DNA from: Winogradskyella arenosi
GTDB lineage: Bacteria > Bacteroidota > Bacteroidia > Flavobacteriales > Flavobacteriaceae
DNA length: 64,000 nucleotides
Direction of reading: 5' to 3'
Assembly: GCF_003337305.1 (NCBI RefSeq)
Contig: NZ_QPJO01000001.1
Span: 620,001 to 684,000, forward strand
Shown: in pieces, positions 27,045 through 35,590 of the stretch
Position numbering within the stretch: position 1 is the stretch's first letter
How the letters are laid out: each line of letters starts with the position of its first letter
Position numbers and translations under genes: made by a program
Notes under the pieces: generated by a model
The model's input: only the letters and a program-made list of their open reading frames with translations
Told to the model about the DNA's origin: nothing
Database searches by the model: none

Positions 27045-28988
27045 TTGTTTTCTGTGCGTTATAAAATTCAAATTATCAATTTAACCCTACCTTTAGGCGT
27101 GCAAAATTATATATTAGACATTAAAGTCGTTGTTCTATTAAGTGTGTTCTTGCTTTTTGGGTCAGCGGTACATGGGCAATTAGGCTTCTGCCAAGGGAAT
27201 TCGGGTGATATTATTTTTTCTGAAAATTTTGGTACAGGACACGGTATAGGGCCGGCATTAGCAGCAGGTACTACAACCTACACTTTTGTGAATACCGCCG
27301 GGCCACAAGATGGGGAATATACCATAGCTAATAGTACCGATTTTTATGGTTGGAACTTGCCTTTTGATCATACTGTGAGTGATAGCAATGGAAAAGCCTT
27401 AATTGTGAATGCGAGTTTTACGACCGGAGAATTTTACAGCATCGCCGTCAATGGCCTTTGCGAGAATACCACCTATGAGTTTTCTTCTTGGCTTATTAAT
27501 ATTTTACCCAGTTATGGTTGTGACGGCAATGGTATTCCTGTGAATGTTCAATTTCAAATTTGGGATGATACCAATACCAGTCTTTTAGCTAGTGGCGATA
27601 CGGGAAATATCTATGGAACTTCTAGTCCTACCTGGCAACCTTATGGTTTAGTTTTTCAAACCTTAGCTAACCAAACCTCTGTAATATTAAAAATGATCAA
27701 TAATGGCGCAGGTGGTTGTGGTAATGATTTGGCTATTGACGATATTGTTTTTAAGAGCTGTGGAGATGGAATCCTTACACAAGATCAGAATTCAAGTCAA
27801 GCGGTAACACGTTGTAGCACGCAAGGGCCTTTTTCAGAAACTCTTACGGCCGTGCCCGACTATTCCGTTTATAGTGCACATTATTATCAATGGCAAACCA
27901 GCAGCGATAATAGTTTGTGGTCTAATGTAGTCGGTGAAAACAATGCCTCAATTGTGGTTTCAAATATTATGAGCACAACGTATTACCGTGTGAAAGTAGC
28001 TGAATATGCAGCAAATTTAAATAATTCTGATTGTATCACATTTTCAGAGGTCTATGGAATAGTTGTCTACGAGGCACCTCCGGAACCTGAATTAGCCTGT
28101 TGGGAATCGGCGGTTTTTGACGAGAATAGTTGTGATTGGTTAATTTCCGGTACGCCTCCAGAAATGCCTGTAAATCTAGAATGTTGGGAATATGCTACTT
28201 TTAATAATGTCTCTTGCACTTGGGAAATTACTGGTTCTGCACCAGAGATGCCCGTAAATTTAGAGTGTTGGCAAACTGCGGTGTTTAATACCGAGAATTG
28301 TGAATGGGATCTCCTTGGGGAGCCAACAGTAGAATTGTTAGAATCGTTTGTGGTCTTGTGCGAAGGATCAACCCTAAGCTTGCAAGCGAATGGGAGTCTT
28401 GCAAATGCCACTTATTTATGGGACACCGGAGAATTTCAACCTGTTAAACCTGTTGAAGCACCTGGGGTTTACGAGGTTTTAATTACAAATGGTTGCGAAA
28501 CTATACAGCAAACATTTTATGTGGAAGAAGCCGTTATTCCTGTTATTGAAAGCGTACATTCGGAGGGGCATACATTTATTATAAAGCTCTTATCTGAGGG
28601 GGATTTTGAATATTCACTTGATGGAGTTTGGTACCAAACAAGTTCAGAATTCACAGTTTCTGAAGGTGCATTGTATACGGTTTATGTGAGAAGTGTAGGG
28701 TGTGATGCTATTGCAACCACGAGCTACTTGTATTTTAAGATTCCCAAATTTATAACGCCAAATGGCGATTTAAATAACGATGTTTTCACAATAAGAGGTT
28801 GGGATAATTTTTCAACTTCAGAAGTGTCTATATATAATCGTTATGGACGCTTGTTATATCATGTAAAAAACGCACCACCGTTTTGGGATGGTACGTTTAA
28901 TAATGAGCCGCTGCCTAATTCAGATTATTGGTATCGTATTGTTGTAGACGGTAAAGTCTATACCGGGCACTTTACCCTAAAACACTAA
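27045..28988 (+). CDS. secreted protein with T9SS type B sorting domain
   Basis: 647 residues from a TTG; there is no ATG near the 5' end. A GTG at 27099 gives a more usual signal peptide (MQNYILDIKVVVLLSVFLLF) and may be the real start. The N-terminal half has a carbohydrate-binding or adhesin-like beta region. Residues of about 350-433 are three exact 28-residue-period repeats, each starting [AE]CW. Residues of about 565-647 (FITPNGDLNNDVFTIRGWDN, then IYNRYGRLLY and FWDGTFN) are the gliding-associated C-terminal domain read by the type IX system. Probably a cell-surface adhesin; no enzyme motif seen. Confidence 0.85.
   Translation: MFSVRYKIQIINLTLPLGVQNYILDIKVVVLLSVFLLFGSAVHGQLGFCQGNSGDIIFSENFGTGHGIGPALAAGTTTYTFVNTAGPQDGEYTIANSTDFYGWNLPFDHTVSDSNGKALIVNASFTTGEFYSIAVNGLCENTTYEFSSWLINILPSYGCDGNGIPVNVQFQIWDDTNTSLLASGDTGNIYGTSSPTWQPYGLVFQTLANQTSVILKMINNGAGGCGNDLAIDDIVFKSCGDGILTQDQNSSQAVTRCSTQGPFSETLTAVPDYSVYSAHYYQWQTSSDNSLWSNVVGENNASIVVSNIMSTTYYRVKVAEYAANLNNSDCITFSEVYGIVVYEAPPEPELACWESAVFDENSCDWLISGTPPEMPVNLECWEYATFNNVSCTWEITGSAPEMPVNLECWQTAVFNTENCEWDLLGEPTVELLESFVVLCEGSTLSLQANGSLANATYLWDTGEFQPVKPVEAPGVYEVLITNGCETIQQTFYVEEAVIPVIESVHSEGHTFIIKLLSEGDFEYSLDGVWYQTSSEFTVSEGALYTVYVRSVGCDAIATTSYLYFKIPKFITPNGDLNNDVFTIRGWDNFSTSEVSIYNRYGRLLYHVKNAPPFWDGTFNNEPLPNSDYWYRIVVDGKVYTGHFTLKH
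28092..28343 (+). repeat. three tandem 84-bp coding repeats
   Basis: Units begin at 28092, 28176 and 28260, an exact 84-bp period. Each codes for a 28-residue unit of the form L-x-C-W-x2-A-x-F-x5-C-x-W followed by EMPVN in the first two. Confidence 0.85.
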
Positions 28989-28995
28989 GGTGTGT

Positions 28996-29847
28996 CTAAC
29001 AGTTTGTCGGTAACTTAAATTCTATGATCTTTTCTGTAATCGTATCATCAGAATCGGTAATGATAAATTTTAAAAAGATTCGCTTTGTCGTCATTTGTAT
29101 AGGGTTGTCTTTAAGATTGTTTACCTGTTGCAATTCATGTAACCAGGCTTCACCACATTCTTCAATAATTTCAGGCTTTAAAGCTTCTAAGGCCGTAATA
29201 GCAAACTGCTCCCAATCTTCACTAGAAAAGGTCAATAGCTTAAAATTGCGAGAATTACGCTGTTCTATAGGGGTCCATTCAGAGTTAAATGCCGTCCAAA
29301 CCTTAGTTTGGCAAGGTTGATTAGGGCCTGTATAAGAAATGCTATTTTCATAACGTTGAAAGATACTCACTTGCTTATAATCGTTGTCTACTAAGGTCAG
29401 TTGTTTCCCTTCGGGTGAGGCTTCTAAATCCACTTCAATAGTTAAGGAATCGTTCTGTTTTAAATTGTGCTGGCGTTTGTAATTTTTAGTCGCTAAATTT
29501 TTAAGTTCTACCTGTAGCTGTTCAAATTCAAAATTAATAGTTTTAGAAATTTTGGTAGGTGATAAGTAGCCATTAAAGACATAACCAATATGTTGACGGG
29601 TTTCTACTTTTACCCAGTTGCCGCTTATTTTTTCTCCGCCATCGAGAATTACAAGTTTTTCATCTGTGTTTTCTAAGACGCCAATAGCTTCTCCATAAGG
29701 AAGTTTGCTTAATAATTTGCCGTGTACATCGGGTTGGTCTCTAAGAGATAAGCCGCTTTCTGCAGCAACATACGCATTGTTCTGAGCGGTGGCGAAGGCC
29801 GTAGATAGGACCAGGGCAATCGCTAAAATCTGTTTTGTGTTGTTCAT
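28996..29847 (-). CDS. secreted SH3b-domain protein
   Basis: 283 residues with a signal peptide (about 1-21). Residues of about 24-97 form a bacterial SH3 domain (GLSLRDQPDVHGKLL, later GNWVKVE and GYVFNGYLSP). The rest is unrecognised. Such domains bind peptidoglycan or protein partners in the periplasm. It is convergent with the T9SS protein, with 7 nt between the stops. Confidence 0.75.
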   Translation of the reverse strand: MNNTKQILAIALVLSTAFATAQNNAYVAAESGLSLRDQPDVHGKLLSKLPYGEAIGVLENTDEKLVILDGGEKISGNWVKVETRQHIGYVFNGYLSPTKISKTINFEFEQLQVELKNLATKNYKRQHNLKQNDSLTIEVDLEASPEGKQLTLVDNDYKQVSIFQRYENSISYTGPNQPCQTKVWTAFNSEWTPIEQRNSRNFKLLTFSSEDWEQFAITALEALKPEIIEECGEAWLHELQQVNNLKDNPIQMTTKRIFLKFIITDSDDTITEKIIEFKLPTNC

Positions 29848-29899
29848 AATGTTTTATTTTTGGGTTACACATGTTTTAGCGGTTTAGTGTTTTAGGATT

Positions 29900-29919
29900 C
29901 TTGCCTTCCGGACGGCGAG
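29900..29919. repeat. imperfect GC-rich inverted repeat
   Basis: CTTGCCTTCC followed directly by GGACGGCGAG, pairing at 8 of 10 positions around a central TCCGGA. It resembles short REP-like elements but only one copy was seen. Confidence 0.35.
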
Positions 29920-30001
29920 TTTTAGTTTACTTAAAATTGTAAATCGTTGTAAAAGCGGTAAAATAAGTTCTAGCCTAAGACTTGAAACTTGGGGTAATGA
30001 G

Positions 30002-30028
30002 CCTCTGAATATGTTACATATTTAGAGG
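30002..30028. promoter_or_regulatory. 27-bp palindrome, possible operator
   Basis: CCTCTGAATATGT, one central T, then ACATATTTAGAGG; the arms match at 12 of 13 positions. No T run follows, so an operator is more likely than a terminator. Confidence 0.5.
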
Positions 30029-30330
30029 GGTTAAGCTTTTAAAATATAAGGAGTGGTTTTGTAGGTAAAATAAGTACGTTAATCTAAAAGGGTTTAGACT
30101 TTACGCAATTGTTAAAATGGTATTAAAGTTAATTTTACCCGCTAATGGGTTAGCTTATTAGAATATTTCTTTACCGAAAAATGCGCTAGATCTTCAAAAT
30201 AAGAGGTAGAATACAAGGTGTAAACAGGGCAATCCTTAAGGCGCTATTAAAAGCGGTTGTGTTTCGGCTAACCAACATTTTATTAGTAACTTCGTAAAGA
30301 AATTTAATAATTCATAAAAAATAAGCAAAT

Positions 30331-31884
30331 ATGGAGGCAGTAGCTACCGATTTCGGAATAAAAGAGGCTTTACAGCAATTGGGTGTTAAGGATATTAATG
30401 AGGGATCTTCTACAGGGTCAGAACATTTTTCAAATGGCGAGATTATCGCGTCTTATTCTCCTGTTGATGGGCAATTAATTGCTAAAGTAAAATCAACAAC
30501 AAAGGCTGATTATGAAAACGTAATGAAGGCAGCAACAAGCGCCTTTAAAACCTGGCGAGAGGTGCCCGCGCCACAGCGTGGAGAAATTGTGCGTCAGTTC
30601 GGTAATAAATTAAGAGACCTTAAAGAACCTTTAGGAAAATTAGTGTCTTATGAAATGGGGAAATCCTTACAGGAAGGTTATGGCGAAGTGCAAGAAATGA
30701 TTGATATCTGTGATTTTGCCGTGGGGTTATCTCGTCAATTAAACGGACAAACAATGCCCTCAGAACGTCCTGGTCACGTAATGAGAGAGCAATGGCATCC
30801 TATTGGTGTTGTCGGTATAATTTCAGCCTTTAATTTTCCAGTGGCCGTTTGGGCTTGGAATACCGCTTTAGCTTGGATTTGTGGTGATGTTTGTGTGTGG
30901 AAAGCTTCTGAGAAATCATTATTATGTTCTATTGCTTGCCAAAATATTATTGCAGATATTTTAAAAGAGAATAATCTCCCAGAGGGAATCTCTTGTATCA
31001 TTAATGGTGATTATAAAGTTGGTGAAATGATGACTACCGATCCTAGAATTCCTTTAGTATCTGCTACAGGCTCTACCAGAATGGGACGTATAGTAGGAAA
31101 AACCGTGGCGGAACGTTTTGGGAAATCTTTATTAGAATTAGGAGGAAACAATGCGATTATAATCACACCTACTGCCGATTTAAAAGTGGTGGTTCCCGGA
31201 GCTGTGTTTGGTGCTGTTGGGACCTGTGGGCAACGTTGTACATCGACACGTCGTTTAATTATACACGAGTCGGTTTACGATAAAGTAAGAGACGCCATTG
31301 TTGGGGCTTACGGACAAATTAAAATAGGAAATCCTTTAGATGAAAATAATCACGTTGGACCATTAATCGACAAAGATTCCGTAGACACCTATTTAGCGGC
31401 AATTGAAAAAGCCAAAGCTGAAGGTGGAAATGTTTTAGTTGAAGGTGGTGTTTTAGAAGGTGAAGGTTATGAGAGTGGTTGTTATGTAAAACCCGCTATT
31501 ATTGAGGCTGAAAATCATTTTGAAATTGTTCAACATGAAACTTTTGCCCCAATATTATACTTAATGAAGTATTCTGGTGATGTTGAAAACGCCATTGCTA
31601 AGCAAAACGGTGTAGCCCAAGGCTTATCTTCAGCGATTATGACTAATGAGATGAAGGAAGCCGAAAAGTTCTTGTCTTATGCGGGTTCTGACTGCGGAAT
31701 TGCAAACGTTAATATTGGAACTTCTGGTGCAGAAATTGGAGGCGCTTTTGGTGGCGAAAAAGAAACTGGTGGCGGACGTGAATCGGGTTCTGATGCCTGG
31801 AAAGTGTATATGCGTAGACAAACAAATACCATTAATTATTCTGATGAATTGCCACTAGCGCAAGGTATTAAGTTTGATCTTTAA
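30331..31884 (+). CDS. aldehyde dehydrogenase, ALDH7 (alpha-aminoadipic semialdehyde) type
   Basis: 517 residues. The catalytic cysteine is Cys303 in GQRCTS and the general base Glu269 in LELGGN. The segment GIISAFNFPVAVWAWNTALA and the overall pattern fit the ALDH7/antiquitin branch. These enzymes oxidise alpha-aminoadipic semialdehyde/piperideine-6-carboxylate with NAD+, in lysine breakdown. A wider semialdehyde range cannot be ruled out. It is a single gene with its own terminator and a long upstream region. Confidence 0.85.
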   Translation: MEAVATDFGIKEALQQLGVKDINEGSSTGSEHFSNGEIIASYSPVDGQLIAKVKSTTKADYENVMKAATSAFKTWREVPAPQRGEIVRQFGNKLRDLKEPLGKLVSYEMGKSLQEGYGEVQEMIDICDFAVGLSRQLNGQTMPSERPGHVMREQWHPIGVVGIISAFNFPVAVWAWNTALAWICGDVCVWKASEKSLLCSIACQNIIADILKENNLPEGISCIINGDYKVGEMMTTDPRIPLVSATGSTRMGRIVGKTVAERFGKSLLELGGNNAIIITPTADLKVVVPGAVFGAVGTCGQRCTSTRRLIIHESVYDKVRDAIVGAYGQIKIGNPLDENNHVGPLIDKDSVDTYLAAIEKAKAEGGNVLVEGGVLEGEGYESGCYVKPAIIEAENHFEIVQHETFAPILYLMKYSGDVENAIAKQNGVAQGLSSAIMTNEMKEAEKFLSYAGSDCGIANVNIGTSGAEIGGAFGGEKETGGGRESGSDAWKVYMRRQTNTINYSDELPLAQGIKFDL

Positions 31885-31910
31885 CTAAAGGTTAAGTTTT
31901 AAAGTTCTTA

Positions 31911-31945
31911 TAAAGCCATATTGAAAAATATGGCTTTATTTTTTA
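31911..31945 (+). terminator. terminator of the aldehyde dehydrogenase gene
   Basis: 12-bp stem, arms 31911-31922 and 31927-31938, loop GAAA, then a T run. Confidence 0.88.
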
Positions 31946-32008
31946 CATTGTAACACGCAACCCTTTGGTCAGATTTCCATCTTTAAAGTAATTGAACTCC
32001 ATAAAATT

Positions 32009-32704
32009 ATGACGTTAAAATTAAAAGGTCTCATGGCATTAAGTTTGCTTTTTCTGCTGTGTAGTTGTGAGGTCAAACTAGAGGATAATATGCGTATCGT
32101 CGTTAAAGGTCAAGTGCAAGACCAATACCAAGCGGCTATCCCCGAAGCTAAAATTACGGTACAGATCAGACGTGGTAATTATAGTGGTGCGCAAAGTTCT
32201 TATGTTTTGGGGGAAGGTTATAGTACTGCAGACGGTCAGTTTTCGGTGATTTCGTTTTATGATGGAGATGAAGATTTTGCCATTGAAGTTTCAGCAGGAG
32301 ACGACTACAGTTCTTACGTTTACAAGCAAAATACAGTTAATTTTATACCTTCAGATTATACGTTTAATCTTGAGACTGTCGCTTTAAAAGCTATGGCAGA
32401 TTTTAATTTTGAGGTGTTAAGGACAAGTGGTGAGGGGAATACCTTAACTTATAGTTTAACGTATACCGAAGGATTTTGTCTTGAGTTTTATGAAGGGGAA
32501 CAACCTAATCCTTACAACAACAGTTGTTATCCCCAACGCATGGTAAGTCAGCAATTGAATGATAATGGCCCTGATATAGAAAAAACCTACCGTGTACCTA
32601 TAGGCGAGCCCGTAGTGTTTACATACAGCATCAATGACGAACCCGAAATTACAGAAATCATCACCGTAAATGCCGCTTCTTATGACTTTTCATTCTCTTA
32701 TTAA
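32009..32704 (+). CDS. lipoprotein with carboxypeptidase-regulatory-like domain
   Basis: 231 residues. The lipobox ends in Cys20 (LLCSC). Residues of about 30-120 form a beta-sandwich of the carboxypeptidase-regulatory or CNA-B kind (VVKGQVQDQYQAAIPEAKITV, then ADGQFSV). No enzyme motif. The next gene overlaps its end by 23 nt or more, so the two are translated together and may work as a lipoprotein and barrel pair. Confidence 0.78.
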   Translation: MTLKLKGLMALSLLFLLCSCEVKLEDNMRIVVKGQVQDQYQAAIPEAKITVQIRRGNYSGAQSSYVLGEGYSTADGQFSVISFYDGDEDFAIEVSAGDDYSSYVYKQNTVNFIPSDYTFNLETVALKAMADFNFEVLRTSGEGNTLTYSLTYTEGFCLEFYEGEQPNPYNNSCYPQRMVSQQLNDNGPDIEKTYRVPIGEPVVFTYSINDEPEITEIITVNAASYDFSFSY

Positions 32705-33386
32705 GGCGACCGTAGTGGGCGCTTTTTGTTTATGGTTTTCTATAGGAACGGCTCAAGAGCTAGATGAAACAAATACTGCGGAAACGGAAAGCACTTCAAC
32801 TTTTTATAATAACGAAGCCAGACAACGGTTTTTTGCCTTTATGATTGGAGGACACAGAGCCTTTACGAGTGGCGATAACTTTATGGGTGAAGGTTTAGAG
32901 GGAGGAACAGGCATAGATTTTAGGGTTCAGGTGTATGTTTATAAGTACTTTTTTGTCGGACTCGCATCTAACGCCACCTATTTTAATGTTAGAAATCAAG
33001 AACTTCTCGGAAGTTATAGAAACTCTAGAGTCGCTGAAAATTACGTGTATTTAGGCTATGAGTTTCTTCCGGCTGAAGATTTTCGGTTAGGGCTACAAGT
33101 GTCAGTTTCTGGAGATGTAGATTTTAAAAATACAGGGTTTACTACCACTGATATCGCCGAACAACACGATTCTGCACGTTTAAATCGCTATGGGTTCTAT
33201 CTTAATTACGAACTGGCACCGCATTTTATGCTCTACTTAGATTATGGGTATAACGTGTTGCATACCGATATTGAAGCACCTAGTGCTTATGAAAATTTTT
33301 TTAGTAAAGGCACCTATAGCACTGTAGGTTTAGGTTTGGTCTTTACGATTGGTCGCCGTGATTTAATATCCCGATTTTTAGAGTAA
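32682..33386 (+). CDS. outer-membrane beta-barrel protein
   Basis: 234 residues from the ATG at 32682; an upstream ATG at 32670 in the same frame would add four. The shorter start gives a normal signal peptide (about 1-25) and a smaller overlap with the lipoprotein gene. Alternating hydrophobic and polar segments rich in Tyr, Phe and Gly from about residue 45 on suggest an eight-stranded-type barrel. I do not recognise a named family. Role unknown. Confidence 0.75.
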   Translation: MTFHSLIKATVVGAFCLWFSIGTAQELDETNTAETESTSTFYNNEARQRFFAFMIGGHRAFTSGDNFMGEGLEGGTGIDFRVQVYVYKYFFVGLASNATYFNVRNQELLGSYRNSRVAENYVYLGYEFLPAEDFRLGLQVSVSGDVDFKNTGFTTTDIAEQHDSARLNRYGFYLNYELAPHFMLYLDYGYNVLHTDIEAPSAYENFFSKGTYSTVGLGLVFTIGRRDLISRFLE

Positions 33387-33404
33387 ACCGTCTAAAACTA
33401 TTAT

Positions 33405-33457
33405 AAAAAATAAACCTTGTTTCGGTCTCAACGTTAAGCTGATGGAAACAAGGTTTA
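33405..33457 (-). terminator. long-loop inverted repeat, probable minus-strand terminator
   Basis: 13-bp perfect arms (33411-33423 and 33445-33457) with a 21-nt loop. On the minus strand a T run follows; on the plus strand it does not. It lies about 150 nt after the stop of the AlbA_2 gene. Confidence 0.6.
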
Positions 33458-33473
33458 AAAATTGATTAATAGC

Positions 33474-33489
33474 AATGCAAATTTGCATT
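33474..33489. repeat. 16-bp perfect palindrome
   Basis: AATGCAAATTTGCATT, in the gap between the barrel gene and the convergent AlbA_2 gene. Confidence 0.6.
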
Positions 33490-33603
33490 TTAAATTTAGT
33501 CGTGAGTAAATGTAATGAGGAAAAAGATTGTAATTAAATTATTTCAGGTCTTTTTAAGGCTTCTTCGATAAATTGTAAAATTTAAAGATTAAAGGCGCTA
33601 AAA

Positions 33604-34737
33604 TTAGTTGTATTTTACTTTTCTGAGAATCCTAATGCTTTCCTTGTAAGCGCTATAGAGTTTTAAACTGTGATTTTTTATGTAAGGTTTTGCAGTTTCT
33701 AATTGGGTTAAAGCATTTTCAAAGCCGTTGAGGTAGCAAATAAGATAGCTTGCTGCTAAATCCTTTAAATCGGCTTCTTCACTAGGTTTTAAACCTTGGT
33801 TGGTTTCTAATTTTTTTAAGATTGAATTGTTTGCATTGTAAATATGATGCAGGACTTTTTTGTCAAATTGTGGCGGCTCAAAAATTAATTTAGCCTCAAT
33901 GGTGTAATTGGCATTCTCGCTAAAATGAATCGTTTTTTCTTCAAGTTTATAATATTTAAAAGAGTTATGCAGACCTAGTCTTACGTATTCAACGATTTTA
34001 AAAGAATCTTCAGTAAAAGATATGGCCACCTCATCTAAAGCCGAATAAAATAAAAGAACCCGTTCGTTAATCAATTCAATATCAACTCTAGAATAGAAAG
34101 TTTCATCATTAACTTGTTTTCGAGCTCCAGACCAACATAATACAAAGTATTCTTTAAATACCATGTATTTAGGGTTGAAGTCTTGGCGTTTATTCATAAA
34201 ATCAAAAACCCCATCAAGGGTTAATTGTATATTGTTTTGAGCGTTATTTTCTATGGCTCCAACAATTTTAGAATTAACGTCTTTAATTTCAATATCAAAC
34301 ACTTTAGGCATACTCATGCTGCCATCTCTAAAGAAAACTGAGCCGCCGTAATATTTCCAAATGTTCTTTTTTAATGAGGTAATACTATCAATAGGTCTAA
34401 TGGTCACTAAGCCAACAACCTTATGGTCGGGTAAATGAGGAAAAGGGATGTTTTCATACTGAACAATAGGAGGATTGCTGAGGTAAGCATTAATAAGATT
34501 TTGAATTTTACTATCGTCAAAGAAATCGACGCCTATTATTTTATTGTCCTCGTCTTTAACCCCAATAACAATATAAGAATTGTTGTTGGGGTTGCTATTG
34601 GACAGCGCACATATATGCTTTAAAAATTTTCCTTTGCCTTCTTTATTGCCAATTTCTATTTTACGCTTTTTGTCATAAAAACTATTCTCATCGTTATGAG
34701 CAAGTAAATGTTTTATGAGTAAGCGTTTATTAATCAT
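33604..34737 (-). CDS. AlbA_2 (Schlafen-type) domain protein
   Basis: 377 residues, soluble. Residues of about 25-150 match the AlbA_2 pattern: KIEIG near the start, a core with ICALSNSNPNNNSYIVIGVKDEDNKIIGVD, then FFRDGSMSMP. The C-terminal 220 residues are unrecognised, with a helical end. Homologues are often labelled ATP-binding or transcriptional regulators; some belong to defence or nucleic-acid-processing proteins. It is the last of three minus-strand genes after an aldo-keto reductase and an SDR (44-nt gap), perhaps in the same operon. Confidence 0.75.
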   Translation of the reverse strand: MINKRLLIKHLLAHNDENSFYDKKRKIEIGNKEGKGKFLKHICALSNSNPNNNSYIVIGVKDEDNKIIGVDFFDDSKIQNLINAYLSNPPIVQYENIPFPHLPDHKVVGLVTIRPIDSITSLKKNIWKYYGGSVFFRDGSMSMPKVFDIEIKDVNSKIVGAIENNAQNNIQLTLDGVFDFMNKRQDFNPKYMVFKEYFVLCWSGARKQVNDETFYSRVDIELINERVLLFYSALDEVAISFTEDSFKIVEYVRLGLHNSFKYYKLEEKTIHFSENANYTIEAKLIFEPPQFDKKVLHHIYNANNSILKKLETNQGLKPSEEADLKDLAASYLICYLNGFENALTQLETAKPYIKNHSLKLYSAYKESIRILRKVKYN

Positions 34738-34781
34738 CGAATATCAGCGCATATTAGGGGTGAAAAACTTTAAAAAGTGCA

Positions 34782-35543
34782 TTACAATTCTTTTTTAACT
34801 AGGGTTGAATTCGCTTGTGCTGTACAGAACATTAAAACATCGGCGATATTGACATGTGCTGGTCTAGAGATGGCAAAATAGATAACGTCAGCGACGTCTT
34901 CGGGTTGTAAGGCTTTGTAACCTTTGTAAACGGCATCTGCTTTGGCATCACCTTTAAAGCGTACTTCTGAAAATTCGGTTTCTACCAAACCTGGATTTAT
35001 AGCGCCTACTTTTATCCCGAAGGGATTTAAATCAATACGCATACCTTCTGTTATGGCTAAAACCGCGTGCTTACTACCACAGTAAACATTTCCGTTGGGA
35101 TACACTTCTTTTCCGGCCGAAGAACCGATGTTTATAATATGCCCGGATTGGCGCGCGGTCATTCCCGGAATAATGGCTTTGCTAACGTAAAGAAGACCTT
35201 TTACATTAATATCCATCATGGCATCCCAATCGTCTAGATCTCCTGTTTGTATAGGGTCTAAACCATGAGCATTACCGGCATTATTTATAAGAATATCTAT
35301 TGTTTTAAACGCGTCTGGTAATCCGGCGATGGCTTCTAATGTTTGGGCTCTATCTCGAACATCAAAATTTAAGGTGTAAATCTCAGTTTCTTTAGATAAA
35401 GTTGCTTTGAGGCTATCTAAGCGTTCTTGTCTACGGCCACATATCACTAAATGGATGCCGTGCTTGGCAAATTCTTGGGCTGTTGCTCTGCCAATACCAC
35501 TGGTCGCTCCAGTAATTAAGGCCACTTTATTTTTATTTGTCAT
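34782..35543 (-). CDS. short-chain dehydrogenase/reductase (YdfG-like)
   Basis: 253 residues. The NAD(P) motif TGATSGIG is at 11-18, NNAG at 87-90, and the catalytic Ser141/142, Tyr154 and Lys158 are in SS and YCGSK. The pattern is closest to the YdfG type, NADP-dependent 3-hydroxy acid (serine/allo-threonine) dehydrogenases, but substrate assignment is weak. It lies 47 nt downstream of an aldo-keto reductase gene. Confidence 0.87.
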   Translation of the reverse strand: MTNKNKVALITGATSGIGRATAQEFAKHGIHLVICGRRQERLDSLKATLSKETEIYTLNFDVRDRAQTLEAIAGLPDAFKTIDILINNAGNAHGLDPIQTGDLDDWDAMMDINVKGLLYVSKAIIPGMTARQSGHIINIGSSAGKEVYPNGNVYCGSKHAVLAITEGMRIDLNPFGIKVGAINPGLVETEFSEVRFKGDAKADAVYKGYKALQPEDVADVIYFAISRPAHVNIADVLMFCTAQANSTLVKKEL

Positions 35544-35590
35544 GGGGGTTTAAACGTATTAAGATCGTTTTAAAAAGGGATTAATGTAGC

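Larger units (their letters stand above)
29848..30330. other. largest gene-free stretch, between divergent SH3 and aldehyde dehydrogenase genes
   Basis: 483 bp without a convincing frame. It holds a 27-bp near-perfect palindrome at 30002-30028 and an imperfect GC-rich inverted repeat at 29900-29919. A degenerate -7 box (TAACTTCG, 30287-30294) is the best promoter candidate for the gene at 30331. No RNA gene is evident. Confidence 0.5.

Noticed and set aside
28067..28411. 114-codon minus-strand frame over the T9SS cargo repeats
   Set aside because: Repeats in the real gene create a repeating antisense frame.
29900..29919. REP-type mobile repeat
   Set aside because: Only one copy of the imperfect inverted repeat was seen, so it cannot be called a repeat family.
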